Origin: an uncultured Roseburia sp.
GTDB lineage: Bacteria > Bacillota > Clostridia > Lachnospirales > Lachnospiraceae
Reading direction: 5' to 3'
NCBI GenBank assembly: GCA_910587865.1
Contig: CAJUNX010000062.1
Span: forward strand, 1 to 18,268
Length of the DNA stretch: 18,268 bases
The notes beneath the pieces were generated by a model. It ran no database searches and was not told the DNA's origin. It saw only the letters and a program-made list of their open reading frames with translations. Both the position numbers and the translations under genes were made by a program. Of the stretch, positions 14,295 to 18,268 are shown piece by piece. How positions within the stretch are numbered: the first letter of the stretch is position 1; the number at the start of each line of letters is the position of its first letter.

Positions 14295-14611
14295 TTCGCC
14301 TTGTTTTTTCAGGGAATGGGGGAGTGTAAAATAATGTGTGCGGGAATTTGGGCTCTGTGACAGTGCCCTATCCGTTTCGCTCTGTTTTCAGTTGATTTAC
14401 TTCTTCAAGCGAAAGCCCTGAAATATTCGTAATTTCTTCCAATATAAAAAAAGCAATGAGATTATCAAAAATCCAGTTTTTAGAGTATGGTTTTCATATG
14501 CTGTATTGCTCCATTGCAGACAGGGGCGAATGTACCTGCCCCTGTTAAGAAATTTATCTGACCGCTGCCAAAACAAACATTCAAAAAATGGCAGGTGTAT
14601 GAAAGGAGAAG
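14295..14611. other. Intergenic stretch with a hairpin and an Rpn-gene tail
   Basis: No intact gene was found. It contains the minus-strand Rpn-like remnant (14368-14442) and an 8-bp inverted repeat ACAGGGGC / GCCCCTGT at 14520-14545 (10-base loop) that may act as a weak terminator. The rest is AT-richer than its surroundings, which suggests foreign or decayed DNA. Confidence 0.45.
14368..14442 (-). pseudogene. C-terminal remnant of an Rpn-type nuclease/transposase
   Basis: The minus-strand frame ending at TAG (complement of 14368-14370) reads LEEITNISGLSLEEVNQLKT followed by ERNG. This matches the typical tail of Rpn-family recombination-promoting nucleases (PD-(D/E)XK), which often end with a SGLSLEEIE-like helix. 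The nuclease core is absent; upstream codons are broken. Only about 25 codons survive, so the call rests on a short motif. Confidence 0.4.
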
Positions 14612-14713
14612 ATGGAAATAGACGCTCACGCAATATCAGGTGCAGCAAATTCAGGCACTGTTATAAAAAAGGCGGTTGAAATCGCTTTGAAAATGGGCTG
14701 TAACATGAAATAA
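14612..14713 (+). CDS. Possible 33-aa peptide, unknown
   Basis: ATG 14612 follows AAAGGAG closely (only three bases between GGAG and ATG, which is tight). The peptide reads MEIDAHAISGAANSGTVIKK then AVEIALKMGCNMK, soluble and helical at its end. It is faintly like the small YjfB group (MDI start, helix with VxKK), but shorter. It could be a real micro-gene, a fragment, or chance. Confidence 0.22.
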   Translation: MEIDAHAISGAANSGTVIKKAVEIALKMGCNMK

Positions 14714-14720
14714 CCGGCTA

Positions 14721-14749
14721 TTGGAACCGGGATGGTAATCCGATATACC
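14721..14749 (+). promoter_or_regulatory. Candidate promoter of the methyltransferase gene
   Basis: TTGGAA (14721-14726), 17-bp spacer, TATACC (14744-14749). The start codon is 34 bp downstream. Confidence 0.45.
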
Positions 14750-14782
14750 TGAAGGAAAGGAACAGATCAGGAGGAAGAAGAA

Positions 14783-15955
14783 ATGAGTGAAACATACGAG
14801 AAAAACGCGACATCCGATCCGGCGGAGACGCTGACGGCATCCATGATCGACTGCATCTTTGAAGAGAGCGCGTCGCTGCTGGATCTCGGATGCGGCACTG
14901 CAGGCTCAAAGGAGATGCTGTTATCCGCGACGCCGGAATACTGGGGTGTCGATTATGTGGGAGAGGGAAACCGCGCGATCATCGACGAATACAACAGCGG
15001 GGATTTTCCGTTTCAGGAGGCAGATACCGTGTTCTGTTCGGGATGCCTGGAATATATCAGGGATGTGGATGGATTTGTAAAAAAGATGTGTGCGTGCAGC
15101 CGGAACGAGGTGATCCTTTCCTATGATTTTTCGGACGGACAGGACAGAGGACTGCCGGAACGAAAAAATGACCTGACGGAGGAGGCGATACAGCGCATAT
15201 TCCGGCTTTACGGATTTGTGCTGCATCAGACAAAGAGAGCAGGCGGGAACACAAAGATCTTAAAACTGGTCAATGAGCGGAAGCTGATGATTCGCCTGGT
15301 GCAGTGGAAAAAGCTCACATATCTGGAAGAAACCGCGCTTTCTGACCTGATGGAGACGGTTGTGAGGACAAATGATCTTCCCGGCTGTATGATTGAGGCC
15401 GGCTGTGCCCTGGGCGGTTCGGGAATCTGCATGGCGCGTGAGAAAAAGGATGGCCGGAGCCTGTTTGTGTACGATGTTTTTGGGATGATTCCGGAGCCCG
15501 GAGAGAGGGACGACGCGGATGTCAGGAAACGGTATGATGTCATAAAGGACGGGAAAGCGCTGGGGATCCGCGGCGATACCTATTATGGTTACAGGGAGCA
15601 TTTACTGGAGGAGGTGAAAAACAGCTTCTGCGAGCTTCTTGGGATCCCGGATGTGGAGGAAAAAGGAATCCGGCTCATCAAAGGACTGTTTGAGGACACC
15701 CTCATCGTGGACGGGCCGGTATCTCTAGCGCATATTGACTGTGACTGGTACGACTCGGTGATGGTCTGCCTGGAGCGGATCGTGCCGCGGCTTGTGCCGG
15801 GAGGCGTGCTTGTGATCGATGATTACGACCACTGGTCGGGGTGCAGAAAGGCAGTGGATGACTACTTTCGCGACAAAACGGACGGATATGTGTTCGAGAA
15901 AAAGAGCAGGATGCATATCACAAGAAAAGGAGCATCCTGCCCGACAGAAAAATAG
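14783..15955 (+). CDS. Two-domain methyltransferase: class I SAM fold plus TylF-like domain
   Basis: A 390-aa soluble protein starting nine bases after GGAGG. The first domain (about 1-165) is a Rossmann methyltransferase with SAM-binding LLDLGCGTAG (32-41), acidic WGVDY (54-58) and DTVFCSGCLEYIRDVDGF (81-98). The second (about 185-380) looks like the TylF/MycF O-methyltransferase family: GCMIEAGCALGGSG (201-214), YDVFGMIPEPG (230-240), AHIDCDWYDSV (316-326) and GGVLVIDDYDHWSG (340-353). D319, D321, D346 and D347 sit where this family binds metal and substrate hydroxyls. Such enzymes usually methylate sugar hydroxyls. Two methyltransferase units in one chain is unusual and could methylate two positions, or one unit may only bind. 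There are no glycan genes beside it except a GH112 fragment, so the substrate is unknown. Confidence 0.8.
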   Translation: MSETYEKNATSDPAETLTASMIDCIFEESASLLDLGCGTAGSKEMLLSATPEYWGVDYVGEGNRAIIDEYNSGDFPFQEADTVFCSGCLEYIRDVDGFVKKMCACSRNEVILSYDFSDGQDRGLPERKNDLTEEAIQRIFRLYGFVLHQTKRAGGNTKILKLVNERKLMIRLVQWKKLTYLEETALSDLMETVVRTNDLPGCMIEAGCALGGSGICMAREKKDGRSLFVYDVFGMIPEPGERDDADVRKRYDVIKDGKALGIRGDTYYGYREHLLEEVKNSFCELLGIPDVEEKGIRLIKGLFEDTLIVDGPVSLAHIDCDWYDSVMVCLERIVPRLVPGGVLVIDDYDHWSGCRKAVDDYFRDKTDGYVFEKKSRMHITRKGASCPTEK

Positions 15956-16516
15956 AGGTACCACGACAATTATAGAAAGGTTCGCCTCGATGTTTTACAA
16001 CTTTGTCTGGATTTTGGGAGAGAGCGAACAACGGAGAACGATTTTTACGGACCGGGGATCGTATGATTTTACAGTCAGTGTGCGCGCTGGAAGAATTCGT
16101 GCATCTGGTGGAGGCGTTTCCGGATTTTGTGAGCGGTATCGCAGCTCTTGCCGATGAATTCCGCATGATAAAAGGGCTGCTGGAAGAAGGCGCTCCCGCG
16201 AAGCACCCGGTATGTGTTGCGGTGCTGCACACATGGGGCGGCCTGCGCCCGTGGACGTTGTCGGGACATTTTCACGAGACATATATGCATGATCTGATCC
16301 ATATCAGCGAAGCGCTCGCCGGGCTGCCGTTTGATGTGACATTTCTGAATTTTACGGATGTAAAGACACGGAATCTGTCGCAGTATCAGGTGATCATCAA
16401 TGCGGGGCGTGCGGGCACTGCCTGGAGCGGCGGCAGCGCCTGGGCCGACGATGAGATTGTGGAACGGCTGACGGAGTGGACTGCCCGCGGCGGTGTGTTC
16501 CTGGGCGTAAACGAGC
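15956..16516 (+). pseudogene. Internal fragment of a GH112 galactosyl-N-acetylhexosamine phosphorylase
   Basis: Directly after the methyltransferase stop, the frame reads YHDNYRKVRLDVLQLCLDFG then RERTTENDFYGPGIV and stops at TGA 16064-16066. Another frame carries on at once with QSVCALEEFVHLVEAFPDFV, VAVLHTWGGLRPWTLSGHFH, ETYMHDLIHISEALAGLP and ARGGVFLGVNEP. These match 1,3-beta-galactosyl-N-acetylhexosamine phosphorylase (GH112), which splits lacto- or galacto-N-biose. The family is about 700 aa long, and only about 185 residues remain. Both ends and a frameshift near 16060-16070 mark it as dead. An ORF could be drawn from 16003 or ATG 16063 to 16611, but its ends are not natural. Confidence 0.72.
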
Positions 16517-16519
16517 CTC

Positions 16520-16572
16520 TTTCTGCGAAATGCGCGCATTTATGCGGGGATCATTTGCACATTTCGCAGAAA
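16520..16572. repeat. 13-bp perfect inverted repeat at the end of the GH112 fragment
   Basis: TTTCTGCGAAATG (16520-16532) and CATTTCGCAGAAA (16560-16572) are exact reverse complements with 27 bases between. The left arm overlaps a second perfect palindrome, AAATGCGCGCATTT (16528-16541). The structure starts where phosphorylase similarity ends and stops 16 bases before the end of the minus-strand gene. It could be a terminator without a T-run, or a miniature element. Confidence 0.65.
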
Positions 16573-16588
16573 ATGGCGAAACGCGTGC

Positions 16589-17065
16589 TTAGAAACCGAG
16601 TCCCTGCTTGATTTTTTCCATCATTTCATTGTCGAATTCATAGCTTATTTCACGCAGTCCGATCACAGCTCCTTTTTTGGGGTATATCCATAACACCCCC
16701 ATATCTCTCGCAGCCTGCTTCAACGTATATTTTTTCTCTGATGTGGCGGCGGCAAGCAGAACATCCTTAATTTCCGAATAGGGCAGCCGCTTTTTCTCCA
16801 GTACCAGCCCTTTTTCATAAAAACGTGCTGCGCCGTCGCCATGTTTCTTTGGAATCTCTACAACCAGTCTGCCGAATTCTGCATCCGGTACACCGTCCGC
16901 CAGACTACCGCTCCACTCCAAAATACATTCTCCGCCATGTCTGCTGCGATGCTCCTCTGCCTTTCGGGTCCGATTTTCACGCTCGGCGTAAAATGATTTC
17001 ACATACCAGACGATGAGTGCCGTACCGCCTGCAAGAAATAATAGAAAAATAATTCCGCTTATCAT
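16589..17065 (-). CDS. Membrane-anchored protein of unknown function
   Basis: A 158-aa protein starting at the ATG complementing 17063-17065, which has AAAAGGAG at a good distance. An ATG seven codons earlier overlaps that ribosome site and is rejected. One N-terminal membrane segment (about 3-24, GIIFLLFLAGGTALIVWYV) is followed by a charged linker (ERENRTRKAEEHRSRHGG). A domain facing the cytoplasm or the outside then has ARFYEKGLVLEKKRLPYSEI and GVLWIYPKKGAVIGLREISY. The pattern recalls PH-like or bPH membrane-associated folds, but that is a guess. It sits directly behind an AbrB-type fragment whose stop overlaps this gene's ribosome site. The two may once have been an operon. Confidence 0.75.
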   Translation of the reverse strand: MISGIIFLLFLAGGTALIVWYVKSFYAERENRTRKAEEHRSRHGGECILEWSGSLADGVPDAEFGRLVVEIPKKHGDGAARFYEKGLVLEKKRLPYSEIKDVLLAAATSEKKYTLKQAARDMGVLWIYPKKGAVIGLREISYEFDNEMMEKIKQGLGF

Positions 17066-17082
17066 ACTATAATCTCTCCTTT

Positions 17083-17259
17083 TCATAATGTTGTGGCATT
17101 CCGGATCAGATCTGCCGTCGCAGGAAAATGTTCGGATTTTACGATGGCGGGTCCCTGCGATTTGTCGCCCGGGACGACCAGCTGATCACCCGGCAGAATC
17201 TGAAACCGTTTTCCTGCTTTTGCGGGAATCACGATCTGTCCCTTTGTTGGGGCGCCATG
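17083..17259 (-). pseudogene. AbrB/MazE-type DNA-binding fragment overlapping the PuuD 3' end
   Basis: A minus-strand frame different from the amidotransferase reads TKGQIVIPAKAGKRFQILPG, then DQLVVPGDKSQGPAIVKSEH, then FPATADLIRNATTL to TGA (complement of 17083-17085). KGQIVIPAKA-KRF-I-PGD is the hallmark of AbrB/MazE/SpoVT swapped-hairpin regulators. The frame starts only after a TAA at 17260-17262 and has no start codon. An ATG GCG CCC at 17257-17251 is one base out of frame, so a single-base loss in the CCCC run could have killed the start. About 52 residues of the domain remain. Confidence 0.65.
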
Positions 17260-17963
17260 TTAAGAAAAGCTGCGTATGTCCGGCACGCCTGCACAAAAGC
17301 TGCAAAGATCTGCCGCTGATCCAGACTGCGCCGGCTCATGTGCTCAGGGTGCCACTGAACGCCCAGGCAGAAGGCGTGATCGCTTCGTTCAATCGCCTCC
17401 GTAAAACCGTCCTCACTGACCGCGGAGACGGTAAAACCGTCGCCGATCCGGTCTGCGGCCTGGTGGTGAAGGCTGTTGACGTCGTGTTCCCCGCTGCCCG
17501 TAATCCGGGCCAGAAGAGAACCCTCCGCGACAGTGACACGGTGGATGCTGCGGCTGCGTGAGCGAAAATCCATGTGACGGCAGACAGAGGTTCCTTTGAT
17601 ATCCTGAAATAAGGTTCCGCCTGCCTGCACATTCATCACCTGGATCCCGCGGCAGATGCCGAGCACCGGTTTCCCGGTCCGGTAAAATGCATCGAGCATC
17701 ACAAATTCCGCGGCATCCCGGAGTTCGTTTGGCTTTCCGCATTCTGGCTGCGGCGTCTGTCCGTAGCGTGCGGGATCGATATCCGCGCCGCCCGGCAGCA
17801 GAAGCCCGTCGCAGGAGACAGCCTCTTTTGCCGCGGCATCCGGATCCGACAGTTCGACCCAGCGCACCGCAGCGCCGGCGCGCGATAAGCTGCGCACGTA
17901 TTTTCCTTTCATGTACCTGCGGAACAGATCATTCCCCATCTGTGGAACTGCAATTGTAATCAT
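17229..17963 (-). CDS. Peptidase C26 (gamma-glutamyl-GABA hydrolase/PuuD-like) glutamine amidotransferase
   Basis: A 244-aa class I amidotransferase-fold hydrolase that cleaves gamma-glutamyl amide bonds. The nucleophile C104 is in GKPVLGICRGIQVMNV, and the partner H205/E207 is in GVQWHPEH. LLLPGGADIDPARYG (55-68) is the family's oxyanion region, and HQAADRIGDGF (167-177) is also typical. GGAG precedes the ATG at 17963; the in-frame codons before it are upstream of the ribosome site. A consensus-like promoter lies at 18029-18057. The last ten or so residues (NMAPQQRDRS) overlap an AbrB-like frame and are probably not the original C-terminus. In this family the physiological substrate (gamma-glutamyl-GABA or other gamma-glutamyl amides) cannot be told from sequence alone, and no putrescine genes are adjacent. 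Confidence 0.88.
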   Translation of the reverse strand: MITIAVPQMGNDLFRRYMKGKYVRSLSRAGAAVRWVELSDPDAAAKEAVSCDGLLLPGGADIDPARYGQTPQPECGKPNELRDAAEFVMLDAFYRTGKPVLGICRGIQVMNVQAGGTLFQDIKGTSVCRHMDFRSRSRSIHRVTVAEGSLLARITGSGEHDVNSLHHQAADRIGDGFTVSAVSEDGFTEAIERSDHAFCLGVQWHPEHMSRRSLDQRQIFAAFVQACRTYAAFLNMAPQQRDRS

Positions 17964-18028
17964 AATCGTTGTCTCCTGACAGTCCAAGTGACGCTCAGCC
18001 CGCAGAAGCCGGCTGAACTTCTATGGTT

Positions 18029-18057
18029 ATTTTAACAACAGGAAGGGGTGTTGTCAA
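18029..18057 (-). promoter_or_regulatory. Sigma-A promoter of the C26 peptidase gene
   Basis: On the minus strand, a perfect TTGACA (complement of 18052-18057), a 17-bp spacer, and TAAAAT (complement of 18029-18034). The start codon is 66 bp downstream. Confidence 0.8.
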
Positions 18058-18222
18058 TCGACAGGTCCGGCAGTGTGCATGGAAGAGGGGGTTTTGGGGG
18101 TAAGATAAAGAGGAAAGTACCGGGATAATGCGGGAGCTCATCGCGCCGGAGCTGGCAGCAGAATTTCGTGACGGTCTGCCGCAGGGATGGTGTACATTTT
18201 ATGATCTTTTTTTTGAATTCTC

Positions 18223-18251
18223 TTGAAAACCTGAGAAAAATAAGATAAAAT
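18223..18251 (+). promoter_or_regulatory. Sigma-A promoter reading out of the window
   Basis: TTGAAA (18223-18228), 17-bp spacer, TAAAAT (18246-18251), in AT-rich DNA. The gene it serves lies past the right edge. Confidence 0.65.
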
Positions 18252-18268
18252 AAGTCTGATTTCGGACT

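Noticed and set aside
14069..14329. 86-aa ORF across the hairpin and micro-ORF
   Set aside because: It has no ribosome site, reads through both hairpin arms, and has unconvincing composition.
18128..18226. 32-aa ORF starting MRELIAPELAAEF on the + strand near the right edge
   Set aside because: It has plausible composition but a weak and distant ribosome site and no recognised family; it may be a fragment.

Overview
The window looks like part of a chromosome from a Gram-positive Clostridia bacterium, most likely a Lachnospiraceae relative. The reasons are its moderately high GC, strong AGGAGG-type ribosome sites, sigma-A promoters with 17-bp spacers, the clostridial short LeuC/LeuD pair, a class B sortase with an SPKTS-type substrate, and relics of gut-glycan and Rpn-type genes. 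The taxon is an inference; no rRNA gene is present. No tRNA, CRISPR array or intact transposase was found.

Region 1 (1-5812, + strand) is a complete sensing and transport module. It holds an OmpR-type response regulator, a histidine kinase with a short extracellular loop, an ABC ATPase and a 973-aa FtsX/MacB-type permease. A TGACA-N4-TGTCA palindrome followed by two GTCACG direct repeats lies just upstream of the ATPase. It is probably where the regulator switches on the transporter, as in peptide-antibiotic (Bce-like) detoxification modules. Tandem repeats sit between the two regulatory genes and inside both large extracellular loops of the permease.

Region 2 (5819-6892, - strand) has a small unknown gene whose 3' end has been rewritten by a 40-bp x3 tandem array, and a broken lipoprotein gene. 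Region 3 (6961-9305) has a MATE efflux pump facing tail-to-tail with a LysR regulator. The regulator diverges from leuC-leuD (9620-11421), the two subunits of 3-isopropylmalate dehydratase, which end in a strong terminator. leuA and leuB are not adjacent.

Region 4 (11549-13902) has an Xre regulator divergent from a surface-protein and sortase B pair. The two promoters share a short intergenic region with a TTTGATT palindrome. The surface-protein gene is split over three reading frames, and the sortase stops at a TAG directly after its catalytic arginine. The module therefore looks decayed or switched off.

Region 5 (13903-16580) is a graveyard of fragments: an unknown C-terminal fragment, an Rpn-nuclease tail, and a GH112 phosphorylase fragment. 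Among them lie one intact gene for a two-domain methyltransferase (class I fold plus TylF-like) and a 31-codon hydrophobic peptide whose ribosome site is locked in a 14-bp perfect hairpin. Region 6 (16589-18057, - strand) has a peptidase C26 (PuuD-like) glutamine amidotransferase with a good promoter, a hidden AbrB/MazE-type fragment overlapping its 3' end, and a membrane-anchored protein of unknown function. A good promoter at the right edge reads out of the window.
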